A stretch of DNA of 14,414 bases from Candidatus Sulfotelmatobacter sp. (lineage in GTDB: Bacteria; Acidobacteriota; Terriglobia; Terriglobales; Acidobacteriaceae): NCBI GenBank assembly GCA_030037575.1, contig JASHRB010000362.1:1-14414 (forward strand), given 5' to 3'. Below the pieces are notes generated by a model. The model searched no databases. It was not told the DNA's origin and worked only from the letters and a program-made list of their open reading frames with translations. Numbering within the stretch: position 1 is the first letter of the stretch; every line of letters starts with the position of its first letter. Below are positions 7,588-14,297 of the stretch, one piece after another. The translations under genes were made by a program, and so were the position numbers.

Positions 7588-8088
7588 ATGCGAGTTCTCG
7601 GCATCGATTGCGGCGGAGAGTACACGGGATATGGCGTTGTCGAGCTGGGTTCCTGGGGGGGATTGGTTTGCCTGGCTTGCGGAGCGATCAAGCTTTCTCC
7701 GCGCGAGCCGCTGGCACGGCGCCTCGCCCAAATCTACGGCCAGCTGAGTGCGCTCATCGATGAGCACCAGCCCGATGAGGTGGCGATTGAAGAGATCTTC
7801 TACGCGCTCAATGTGAAGTCGGCGTTAAAGCTGGGGCAGGTGCGTGGCGTGGCCATGCTGGCCGCCGCCGCCGCCGGACTGGACGTCGCGGAATATTCTC
7901 CTTTGACCATTAAATCGGCGGTGGTTGGGTATGGACGTGCGGAAAAAGAGCAGGTGCAACTCATGGTGACTCGACTCTTGGGTTTGCCCGAACCCCCTCA
8001 GCCGATGGACGCCTCAGACGCGTTAGCCATCGCGATCTGTCATCTGCATACGGCTGGAACGCTCACGCGGCAGAGGGCGGTCCGGTGA
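7588..8088 (+). CDS. ruvC: Crossover junction endodeoxyribonuclease RuvC
   Basis: A 166-residue Holliday-junction resolvase that cuts four-way DNA junctions together with the RuvAB branch-migration motor. The opening [10 protein letters not shown] has catalytic Asp7. VAIEEIF at 66-71 supplies the Glu, and [14 protein letters not shown] at about 139-152 supplies the C-terminal Asp pair (Asp141 and Asp144). Length is normal for the family. The ATG at 7588 is chosen because it places Asp7 in the family position; a longer in-frame TTG start at 7525 would add 21 unrelated residues. The Shine-Dalgarno is weak. A run of seven G lies within the gene (about 7655-7661) but the frame is intact. ruvA and ruvB are not in the window. 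Its stop overlaps the GTG of the next gene (GTGA). Confidence 0.95.
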   Translation: MRVLGIDCGGEYTGYGVVELGSWGGLVCLACGAIKLSPREPLARRLAQIYGQLSALIDEHQPDEVAIEEIFYALNVKSALKLGQVRGVAMLAAAAAGLDVAEYSPLTIKSAVVGYGRAEKEQVQLMVTRLLGLPEPPQPMDASDALAIAICHLHTAGTLTRQRAVR

Positions 8089-8816
8089 GAATCCGGTTTT
8101 CAAGCGGAGAATTTCCAGCGCCGCAGAAAGCGTATCGGTTGACGGTCACCTTAGCGGTACTTATCTGGGCGGCGCTTCCCGCAATTCCCATTTCTCAAGC
8201 GCAGGCCAGCAAAAATACAGCGTCCTCCGCCACCATTACCTTCACCCTCGATTTTCCCCATTCCGATCCGGAACATTATTCCATCAGGGTTGAGGTGAGC
8301 GGTCAGGCGCGCTATGAATGCGCGCCTGAGGGAGAAGCCTACACAGCTGAATTCGATGTCTCGCCGGGGAATCGCATCAAGATTTTTGACTTGGCAAAGC
8401 AGGCACGTTACTTCGCCGGAAACGTCGATTCTGGCAACCGCAAGCTGGCATTTACTGGAACTAAAATCCTCAGCTATCACGACGGCGAGCGCGACTATAC
8501 GGCCCGTTATGATTATTCGAAACTGCCTTCGGTGCAACAGCTGACGGCGCTCTTCCAGAGCATGGCGGCGACACTGGAGTTCGGCCGTCATGTTATCTAC
8601 TACCACCGCTATCAGAAGCTGGCTCTGTATGATGAGTTGAAACAGATGGACGACCAGGCGCGGGCCAATCAGCTGAGCGAAATACAGGCCGTGGTCCCCA
8701 TTCTCGAAGAGATCGTTGACGACAGCTCCGTAATCAATGTGGTTCGCGCTCGGGCGAGGGATCTGATCCAGATGGGAAATGGGCCCGCTACTACGGCCGG
8801 ACGCGACCAACGCTAA
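8085..8816 (+). CDS. Exported protein of unknown family, coupled to ruvC
   Basis: A 243-residue protein that starts at GTG 8085, overlapping the ruvC stop as GTGA. GAGGG, about seven bases upstream within ruvC, serves as ribosome site. A hydrophobic segment at about 19-36 followed by PISQAQA looks like a signal peptide with cleavage near residue 41. The mature N-terminal half is beta-rich ([23 protein letters not shown], a dense sequence of strands to about 155). The C-terminal half is helical and charged (about 155-235, [15 protein letters not shown] ... [19 protein letters not shown]). One Cys in the mature part. I recognise no family. The tight coupling suggests co-expression with ruvC, but there is no obvious functional link to recombination. 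Confidence 0.72.
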   Translation: MRIRFSSGEFPAPQKAYRLTVTLAVLIWAALPAIPISQAQASKNTASSATITFTLDFPHSDPEHYSIRVEVSGQARYECAPEGEAYTAEFDVSPGNRIKIFDLAKQARYFAGNVDSGNRKLAFTGTKILSYHDGERDYTARYDYSKLPSVQQLTALFQSMAATLEFGRHVIYYHRYQKLALYDELKQMDDQARANQLSEIQAVVPILEEIVDDSSVINVVRARARDLIQMGNGPATTAGRDQR

Positions 8817-8887
8817 GGACATTTTGCCCCCCCCGGTCCCGCATTACGGCAGCGCTAGGTCTTCCCATCCGGTCGGGACAAAAAATT

Positions 8888-8921
8888 TTGACAACTCCAC
8901 ACCCAATCGGTGTTCTAATAG
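8888..8921 (+). promoter_or_regulatory. Candidate promoter for the FecR-domain gene
   Basis: A consensus -35 hexamer TTGACA (8888-8893) is followed by TTCTAA/TCTAATAG at 8913-8921, at a spacing of 19 bases or more, longer than ideal. It lies 32 bases or more before the start codon at 8953, in an AT-rich patch after an eight-C run (8827-8834). The perfect -35 makes this better than random, but the -10 is uncertain. Confidence 0.4.
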
Positions 8922-8952
8922 GCGTAATAAGTGTTCCGCCCAGGGGGATTCC

Positions 8953-10251
8953 ATGCCCAAGGCTCGGCCTTACGCAGTTACATTCGCAACTCTCGCTTTT
9001 CTCCTTCATGCCGTGCCAGCTTTAGCCGATTCTCAGGTGCGAATTGTTCGTCTCAGCGACGTGCAAGGTACGGTGCAAATCGACAAGAATTCCGGCCTCG
9101 GTTTTGAGCGGGCATTCGACAATCTGCCGATCGTGCAAGGAACGCAGCTGCGCACGCTCGAGAACGGCCGAGCGGAAGTTGAATTTGAGGACGGCAGCAC
9201 CCTGCGCATCACTCCCGATACCACGGTCGTCTTCAACGCACTCTCACTTAGTGATGGCGGAAGTCGATTGTCTTCAGTCAATCTTGTGCGAGGCAAAGCC
9301 TACGTGACCTGGCTGGGAAAAAGCGGCGATGAATTCACGCTGACTTTTTCCGGCGAGAAGGTCGATCTGCACGAAGCGGCGCATTTCCGCGTCTCCAATT
9401 CCTCCGGCCTGGCTGAGCTGGCCAGCTTCAAAAATGCCGTAGACGTCACCGGGCCGTCAGGCACAGTGAAAGTCGAAAGAAACAAGGAGGTCGCGTTCGA
9501 TCTGAGTGACAACCGTAAGGCGACCGTGGCGAAAGCTTTCAAGAGTGATCCATACGACCGGTGGGACGAGCAGGCCGATGATTATCACCAGCAATACTCG
9601 AAGAATAATTCCACTCCCTACGGATACGGTGCGAGCGACTTGGGGTACTACGGCGCGTACAGCAGCGTTCCGGGCTATGGCCTGCTGTGGCAGCCTTATT
9701 TCGCTGGAGCGGGTTGGGATCCCTTCTTGGATGGGGCGTGGTCGTGGTATCCCGGCATGGGATTTCTATGGGCGTCGGCGTATCCCTGGGGCTGGATGCC
9801 CTACTACTACGGAAACTGGATCTACGCGCCCGGCTACGGCTGGGGATGGCAGCCCGGCGGCTGGAATACCTGGAGTGGCGGCATCCATTACGTGGGAGCC
9901 GCGGCTGCTAGTTTTCACGCTCCGCTGCCGCCGTCGGGAGGCGTGAATTCGGCAATCGTCGGCCGTGCCGGCACATCGGCAGAAAATACCTCTGAGACGA
10001 AGTTGGTAGTGGATGCCAGATCTGCGGGATTGGGAATCCCTCGCGGGTCGTACGAGGATCTGCGGCATTTCAACAAAGAAGTCGCCAAGACCGGTTCAGT
10101 TGAACTGAGGAGTGCGCCGCAGTTCGCCGCCAGTTCACGCACGGGTGCGTTCGGTTTCAGTCCGCTGCCCTCCGGAGCGATGGGCCAGGCAGGTCACGCA
10201 GCATCGGCTGGTGCGGGACACAGCGCAGGCGGAATGGCCGACCACCGCTAA
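8953..10251 (+). CDS. Exported FecR-domain protein with Trp/Tyr/Gly-rich DUF6600-like region
   Basis: A 432-residue protein from ATG 8953, which has AGGGGGA five to six bases upstream; the open frame extends back to 8779 but that part overlaps the previous gene. Residues 1-25 are a signal peptide ending ALA. Residues 30-185 form a FecR-like beta domain (VRIVRLSDVQGTVQI, VQGTQLRTLENGRAEVEF, DGSTLRI). Residues about 222-310 are extremely rich in Trp, Tyr, Gly and Pro, with WDPFLDGAWSW, YPWGWMPYYYGNW and GYGWGWQPGGW; this matches the repeat style of DUF6600, often found after FecR domains. The C-terminal tail is Ala/Gly/Ser-rich. There is no membrane anchor, no Cys, and no sigma factor gene nearby, so it is not a classical FecR anti-sigma regulator. 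It is probably a periplasmic or surface structural or binding protein. Confidence 0.8.
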   Translation: MPKARPYAVTFATLAFLLHAVPALADSQVRIVRLSDVQGTVQIDKNSGLGFERAFDNLPIVQGTQLRTLENGRAEVEFEDGSTLRITPDTTVVFNALSLSDGGSRLSSVNLVRGKAYVTWLGKSGDEFTLTFSGEKVDLHEAAHFRVSNSSGLAELASFKNAVDVTGPSGTVKVERNKEVAFDLSDNRKATVAKAFKSDPYDRWDEQADDYHQQYSKNNSTPYGYGASDLGYYGAYSSVPGYGLLWQPYFAGAGWDPFLDGAWSWYPGMGFLWASAYPWGWMPYYYGNWIYAPGYGWGWQPGGWNTWSGGIHYVGAAAASFHAPLPPSGGVNSAIVGRAGTSAENTSETKLVVDARSAGLGIPRGSYEDLRHFNKEVAKTGSVELRSAPQFAASSRTGAFGFSPLPSGAMGQAGHAASAGAGHSAGGMADHR

Positions 10252-10434
10252 AATTCCTTGAATTGCCCACGCGTTGCGTGCCAAATTCTCGATCTTTACC
10301 TTTGTGATCTCCCTGCGGACTTCGCGGTGAAAAGCTCCTCGGTCTCTAAAATGAGAACGCTACCGATTTATTCGTGCGTTCCGGGCGACTGCGCGAGTGC
10401 GTGTGATTTACGAGCGTTGGAGCGTAGTTCGGTG

Positions 10435-11256
10435 TCACTGTAGGATAATTCCGGCGTAACCTACGACTAGGTCGCGGTCGCCCGAAACATCTCCCGACGT
10501 CGCATACTTGACAAGTCCGGCGGAGGTAGCGCCGAGCTTTTTTGCCGCGGTCAGCATTGCGACTGCCGGCCCGAATCCGCACATGCTGATGTGCTGCTCC
10601 GTAACCGCGTCGTACAAGCCGCGAGCGTCGAGGCGAAGCATCGGCTCAATCGCGCCTCGGTCCTTCACCCGCGTGACCGCGTCGGACTCGTAATGATTCA
10701 TGTCGCTCGATGCCACAAGCAGGACCGGATCGCTATGCCCGGCAATCACATCGCCGATGGCCTCGCCTACCTGTTCCAATATCTCGAACTTTCCCGTTCC
10801 CAACGCGATGGGAACGAACTTCAAATCCGGTTGTCGGATTTGCAGAAATGGTAGTTCAACTTCGGCGGCGTGTTCGTTGCGATGCGCGGCCGTGTCTTCA
10901 GCCAACAATGGCAATCGTTGCTTAAGTGCGCGGGCGAGCCGGCGGTCAATCGCAACCTCGCCCAGCGGCGTCTCCCATGCGCCTTCGCTATTAATCGCCA
11001 GCGGACGTCCCATGCCTGTGTGATTGGGGCACATCACCAGGCACAGCTCAGGAACTTCCAACTCGGCGAAGACCGCTCCCGCGACATGCCCGGAATACAT
11101 ATAGCCCGCATGGGGCACGAGGCAGCCGATTGCTCGACGGGATTGGGCGGGCTCAGCTTGCGAGAGAAAGCTGCGAACTTCCTCGCGCAAAACATCAGGA
11201 TCGCCGGGATAGAACCGCCCCGCAACCGCGGGACGGCGAATGGTGTTCGCGGCCAT
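10435..11256 (-). CDS. amrB: MEMO-family protein (AmmeMemoRadiSam system protein B)
   Basis: A 273-residue cytoplasmic protein of the MEMO1 family (PF01875). Conserved blocks: RRPAVAGRFYPGDP at 7-20, PHAGYMYSG at 48-56, CPNHTG at 76-81, EHAAEVELPFLQ at 128-139, SSDMNHYE at 183-190 and CGFGPA at 226-231. The metal ligands known from human MEMO1 and its bacterial relatives correspond to His49, His79, His188 and Cys226. In prokaryotes the protein usually occurs with AMMECR1 (AmrA) and a radical SAM enzyme (AmrS); neither is in this window, and the biochemical role is not settled. A strong Shine-Dalgarno GGAGG lies about eight bases upstream of the ATG. It follows rsmA by 49 bases on the same strand and may share its transcript. 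The 183-base gap to the FecR-type gene on the other side contains only a weak 5-bp hairpin (10268-10280). Confidence 0.92.
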   Translation of the reverse strand: MAANTIRRPAVAGRFYPGDPDVLREEVRSFLSQAEPAQSRRAIGCLVPHAGYMYSGHVAGAVFAELEVPELCLVMCPNHTGMGRPLAINSEGAWETPLGEVAIDRRLARALKQRLPLLAEDTAAHRNEHAAEVELPFLQIRQPDLKFVPIALGTGKFEILEQVGEAIGDVIAGHSDPVLLVASSDMNHYESDAVTRVKDRGAIEPMLRLDARGLYDAVTEQHISMCGFGPAVAMLTAAKKLGATSAGLVKYATSGDVSGDRDLVVGYAGIILQ

Positions 11257-11305
11257 GGCAATTTCCTCCGCGAGAAACCGTCAAAGTTAACGGCTCCGGA
11301 GTCTA

Positions 11306-12208
11306 TTATGAGCCGTTGCCGTAGCTTCGCAGAGCGCAAAACAACGCAGCGCTTTCTTCCAGGCTCAAAGTTTCAGCTCGAGCCACGGGTTTTATTTTCG
11401 TCTCGGCCAGCGCCGCGCGCAAATCTGGCTCCGGATAGCTTGACTTCAAATTGTTCCACAATGTCTTGCGCTTGTGCCCGAAAGAGAGTTTAAGAAAGTC
11501 GATGAAGGCCGTTTTTAGCGTGCCATTTCCATCAAGTCCAAGCTCGCGCTGGCGCGGGGCAACGGTTAGTCGCAGCACGGTCGAGTGTACCTTGGGCGGC
11601 GGCGCAAACGCTCCCGGAGGCAGCGTAATCAGCTTTTCCACGCGCGCATAAAGCTGGGCGGTCGCCGAAAGCAGGCCGTAGTCGCTGCTTCCCGGCCTGG
11701 CAGCGACGCGATCTCCGACTTCCCGCTGCACCATGATGACGATTGTCTCAAAATACTTCGCATACTCGAAAAGCCGCAAAAGGATGTCCGAAGTAATGTG
11801 GTAAGGCAGGTTGCCGATAGCTTTGGCGGGCGTGGGCTTAAATTCGATTCCCGGCCGGCCGAGACCCGGTTTGGGACCGAAAAGAGAATCGAAGTCGACC
11901 GAAAGGACATCAGCTTCAATGATTTCGACGTTCGAAAACATGCCAAATCGCAGCCGGAGCTGTGCGGCCAGCACCCGGTCCAATTCGACAGCTATGAGCC
12001 GGCGCGCCTGTTTCGCCAGCAGGGAAGTGAGCATGCCGCGCCCCGGTCCGATTTCAAGCACGGTATTTTGCGTCGTGTAGCCGAGAGCTTCGACAATCTG
12101 CAGGGCATAGCTCTCGCTCGCTAGAAAATGCTGGCCCAACTTCGGTTTCAATTGCGGCCGGCGTGTGGAAGCCACTTTCGGCACGTTGACCCTCTTTTCC
12201 TCGGGCAT
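11306..12208 (-). CDS. rsmA: 16S rRNA dimethyladenosine transferase RsmA/KsgA
   Basis: Up to 300 residues. It dimethylates two adjacent adenosines in the 3' end hairpin of 16S rRNA using S-adenosylmethionine, late in 30S maturation. Visible motifs: KPKLGQHFL at 22-30 (N-terminal RNA/SAM motif), VLEIGPGRGMLT at about 50-61 (SAM-binding motif I), AVELD at about 73-77 (motif II), IEADVL at about 95-100, NLPYHI (motif IV, the catalytic NLPY), and FAPPPKVHSTV near the start of the C-terminal domain. The start is open to doubt: ATG 12208 has no clear ribosome site, while GTG at 12184 (codon 9) has GAGGG five bases upstream. Both leave all motifs intact. It is divergent from glgA across a 115-base region rich in inverted repeats and is followed by the MEMO gene. 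Confidence 0.94.
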   Translation of the reverse strand: MPEEKRVNVPKVASTRRPQLKPKLGQHFLASESYALQIVEALGYTTQNTVLEIGPGRGMLTSLLAKQARRLIAVELDRVLAAQLRLRFGMFSNVEIIEADVLSVDFDSLFGPKPGLGRPGIEFKPTPAKAIGNLPYHITSDILLRLFEYAKYFETIVIMVQREVGDRVAARPGSSDYGLLSATAQLYARVEKLITLPPGAFAPPPKVHSTVLRLTVAPRQRELGLDGNGTLKTAFIDFLKLSFGHKRKTLWNNLKSSYPEPDLRAALAETKIKPVARAETLSLEESAALFCALRSYGNGS

Positions 12209-12215
12209 TAGACTG

Positions 12216-12240
12216 GCCAGTTAGCCCGCGTGTAACTGGC
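12216..12240. repeat. Perfect 8-bp inverted repeat between rsmA and glgA
   Basis: GCCAGTTA (12216-12223) and TAACTGGC (12233-12240) are exact reverse complements around a nine-base spacer. The left arm overlaps a 10-bp palindrome ACTGGCCAGT (12212-12221). It could be an operator for either divergent gene or a hairpin in the rsmA leader, since it lies directly before ATG 12208. Confidence 0.5.
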
Positions 12241-12260
12241 GCGGGAGTTTTGGGTCCCGC
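12241..12260. repeat. Second inverted repeat in the glgA leader region
   Basis: GCGGGA (12241-12246) and TCCCGC (12255-12260) are exact reverse complements with an eight-base loop. It abuts the preceding inverted repeat without a gap, so two potential hairpins or operator sites are stacked in the divergent region. Confidence 0.45.
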
Positions 12261-12285
12261 AATACATATTCCATCATATCGTGCG

Positions 12286-12316
12286 CCCGCGGAGGATGCG
12301 GGTCTTGCCGGGAGGA
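12286..12316 (+). promoter_or_regulatory. glgA ribosome-binding region with a decoy Shine-Dalgarno in a small hairpin
   Basis: The functional ribosome site is GGGAGGA (12310-12316), seven bases before the glgA ATG. A second GGAGGAT (12291-12297) lies just upstream, in the loop of a 5-bp inverted repeat CCCGC/GCGGG (12286-12302). Its nearest ATG (12296) is too close and out of frame. The upstream copy could act as a ribosome standby site; that is inference. Confidence 0.4.
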
Positions 12317-12323
12317 TTCATTC

Positions 12324-13805
12324 ATGCACATCGCTTTTGTCGCTTCCGAAGGGGTTCCATTTTCCAAAACCGGTGGATTGGCTGACGTGGTCGGCGCCCT
12401 GCCTCGCGCCTTGGCCACGCTCGGCCACCAGGTAAGCGTGTATTTGCCGCGCTACAAACAGACCAAACTGGCCGATCTGGTAACCGTGGTGCGCAGCATC
12501 ACAATTCCTTTCGACGATAAATACCGCTTCGCCTCTGTCGTGACTGCTGGAAATCAATCTGGAATTAAGTTCTATTTCATCGAATATCCCCAATACTTCG
12601 ATCGCGACGCTCTTTATGGAACCGCCTCCGGAGATTACCCCGACAATGCCGAGCGCTTCGCGCTTTTCTCTCGCGCCGTATTAGAAGCGGCAAAGATTCT
12701 CGGGGTGCCCAATGTCTTCCATTGCCATGATTGGCAGTCGGCCCTGCTGCCGGTACTGTTGCGTACGGTTTACGCGGAGGATCCCGCGTTTCGCGATGTC
12801 GGCACCGTGTTCACGATTCACAACATGGGCTATCAGGGGCTATTTCCGCCTGAAGTTTTACCCTTGCTGATGCTCCCGTGGGATTTGTTCACCATGTCGA
12901 AGATGGAATTTTTTGGCCAGGTGAACTTGCTGAAAGGAGCAATCACCTACTCCGATTACGTCACGACGGTCAGCAAAAAATACAGCCAGGAAATTCAAAC
13001 GGCGGAATACGGATTCGGGCTCGAGGGCGTGCTGCGTGATCGGGCCGGCACAGTTACCGGAATTCTGAACGGAGTCGATTACGACGAGTGGAGCCCACAG
13101 ACCGACAAGTTCACCACGTGCAGATATTCTCCGCAGGACTTTGCGGGCAAGGCGAATTGCAAAAAAGACTTGCTGGCGGGGTTCGGCGTTTCCAACGCCG
13201 ATGCCCGTCTGCCGGTGATCGGCATCGTCTCGCGCTTCGCGGCGCAGAAGGGGTTCGATTTGATCGCCCAGATCATGGATCGCCTCGCGCACGAAGAGAT
13301 GATCGTGGTGGCACTCGGCGCGGGCGACAAAGCATATGAGGAGATGTTCCTTCGACTCAACAAACAGTTCCCCAACAAGATCGCGGTCAAAGTCGCTTAC
13401 GACAACGCCATCGCGCACAAGATCGAGGCCGGCTCCGATATGTTTCTGATGCCGTCGAAATACGAGCCCTGCGGGCTCAACCAGATTTATAGCCTCAAAT
13501 ACGGCACAGTGCCGATCGTGCGCGCCACCGGCGGGCTCGATGACACCATTGAACCGTGGGACCCGCGCACCGGCAAAGGCACCGGCTTCAAGTTCTCGGA
13601 TTACAACGGCGAAGCGCTCCTGCTCACCATCAAGCAGGCTCTGCACGCGTTTCGTGATCAGACGTCCTGGCAGGTTCTCATGCGCAACGGCATGAACAAA
13701 GATTTCTCGTGGAACGCCTCGGCGCGCGAGTACGGGAAGATTTACGAACGAGTGAAGCAGGCGCGAAACCTAACACCGGCGGCTGCAGAAAAAGTGCTGG
13801 TGTAG
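12324..13805 (+). CDS. glgA: Glycogen synthase (ADP-glucose type, GT5)
   Basis: A 493-residue cytoplasmic enzyme that adds glucose from ADP-glucose to the growing alpha-1,4-glucan chain. The N-terminal domain has the ADP-glucose-binding motif KTGGLADV (Lys15) and FHCHDWQSALLP at about 133-144. TIHNMGYQG follows at about 155-163. The C-terminal GT-B domain has IGIVSRFAAQKGFDL and the catalytic block PSKYEPCGLNQIYSLKYGTVPIVR, in which Glu is the conserved active-site residue, followed by TGGLDDT. Length is normal for bacterial GlgA. The start is fixed by the strong ribosome site GGGAGGA, seven bases upstream. No glgB, glgC or glgP is visible nearby. The gene is divergent from rsmA. A perfect hairpin lies 36 bases after its stop. 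Confidence 0.96.
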   Translation: MHIAFVASEGVPFSKTGGLADVVGALPRALATLGHQVSVYLPRYKQTKLADLVTVVRSITIPFDDKYRFASVVTAGNQSGIKFYFIEYPQYFDRDALYGTASGDYPDNAERFALFSRAVLEAAKILGVPNVFHCHDWQSALLPVLLRTVYAEDPAFRDVGTVFTIHNMGYQGLFPPEVLPLLMLPWDLFTMSKMEFFGQVNLLKGAITYSDYVTTVSKKYSQEIQTAEYGFGLEGVLRDRAGTVTGILNGVDYDEWSPQTDKFTTCRYSPQDFAGKANCKKDLLAGFGVSNADARLPVIGIVSRFAAQKGFDLIAQIMDRLAHEEMIVVALGAGDKAYEEMFLRLNKQFPNKIAVKVAYDNAIAHKIEAGSDMFLMPSKYEPCGLNQIYSLKYGTVPIVRATGGLDDTIEPWDPRTGKGTGFKFSDYNGEALLLTIKQALHAFRDQTSWQVLMRNGMNKDFSWNASAREYGKIYERVKQARNLTPAAAEKVLV

Positions 13806-13840
13806 GGGTTGCTTCGGTACCGCACTCGAGAGTTTGCCTG

Positions 13841-13869
13841 GCGGTTGAACGATTCCATCGTTCAACCGC
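13841..13869 (+). terminator. Perfect 13-bp hairpin downstream of glgA
   Basis: GCGGTTGAACGAT (13841-13853) and ATCGTTCAACCGC (13857-13869) are exact reverse complements with a three-base loop (TCC). The stem is long and GC-bearing and lies 36 bases after the glgA stop, where a transcript end or stabilising 3' structure would be expected. There is no T-run on either strand after the stem, so it is not a canonical intrinsic terminator. Confidence 0.5.
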
Positions 13870-13949
13870 GCTCTCAACCCCGGCGCCATTAAAACGGCTT
13901 CGCTCAGAAGCTCACCACGCACCTCATCTTCATGGAAAGGATCGAGGGA

Positions 13950-14228
13950 ATGAAGAAAACGTTGTTTTTGTTTATGTTGCCTCTTTCTTGGGTTTTGCTT
14001 CCAGTTATGAAACAACCGCCGAGTGTCATGGCGGCCTCCGCCGCTCCCCAGTTGCAAACGCCACAGGAGGGGAAAGGATGCTCTGTTCCCCGGGAATGGG
14101 GTCGATTAGCCGGCGTCTCTGATCGCGCGATTGCCTTCGAGGATTCCGATGGTACCATCCGCGTCCTCGATGTCGGTCCCTGCATGAGGGGCGAGGCGCA
14201 ACTCATCGTAAAAATAAAGCGGCAATAG
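13950..14228 (+). CDS. Small exported protein with two cysteines, unknown function
   Basis: A protein of 92 residues from ATG 13950. An in-frame ATG at 13932 would add six residues, but it has no ribosome site and would spoil the typical MKK signal start; AAGGA lies about eight bases before 13950. Residues 1-30 form a signal peptide (MKKTLFLFMLPLSWVLLP ... AASAA). The mature part of about 60 residues has two Cys (44 and 78) that could pair, and a beta-rich pattern (WGRLAGVSDRAIAFEDSDGTIRVLDV). No family recognised. A two-Cys exported protein fits a genome with a VKOR-type oxidation system. It lies downstream of glgA beyond a hairpin, so independent transcription is likely. Confidence 0.6.
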   Translation: MKKTLFLFMLPLSWVLLPVMKQPPSVMAASAAPQLQTPQEGKGCSVPREWGRLAGVSDRAIAFEDSDGTIRVLDVGPCMRGEAQLIVKIKRQ

Positions 14229-14297
14229 GATCGGAGGTTTTGGTGGCGTTTTCAGAATCCCTGGCATCATCGGCCGGCAGTTACGGTGGAGGATTGC

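Noticed and set aside
7655..7661. Run of seven G in ruvC as a possible frameshift or phase-variable site
   Set aside because: The frame is intact and conserved motifs continue on both sides; a short G-run is expected in GC-rich coding DNA.
8151..8822. Minus-strand open frame of 223 codons opposite the exported protein after ruvC
   Set aside because: The plus-strand protein has a signal peptide, a good ribosome site and GTGA coupling; the antisense product has no domain-like pattern.
8827..8834. Run of eight C as a possible phase-variation tract
   Set aside because: It lies between genes and outside the -35/-10 spacer of the candidate promoter, so a switch role is not supported.
8779..8952. 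N-terminal extension of the FecR-domain protein to ATG 8779
   Set aside because: It would overlap the upstream gene, span the promoter-like site and place 58 unrelated residues before a clear signal peptide; ATG 8953 has a good ribosome site.
10268..10280. CACGC-GTT-GCGTG hairpin after the FecR-type gene as a terminator
   Set aside because: The stem is only five base pairs with no following T-run; too weak to call.
10258..10443. Small plus-strand open frame between the FecR-type gene and the MEMO gene
   Set aside because: No ribosome site, odd composition, and it runs into the end of the MEMO gene.
12858..13646. Minus-strand open frame of 262 codons opposite glgA
   Set aside because: glgA is unambiguous; the antisense frame is a codon-bias shadow.
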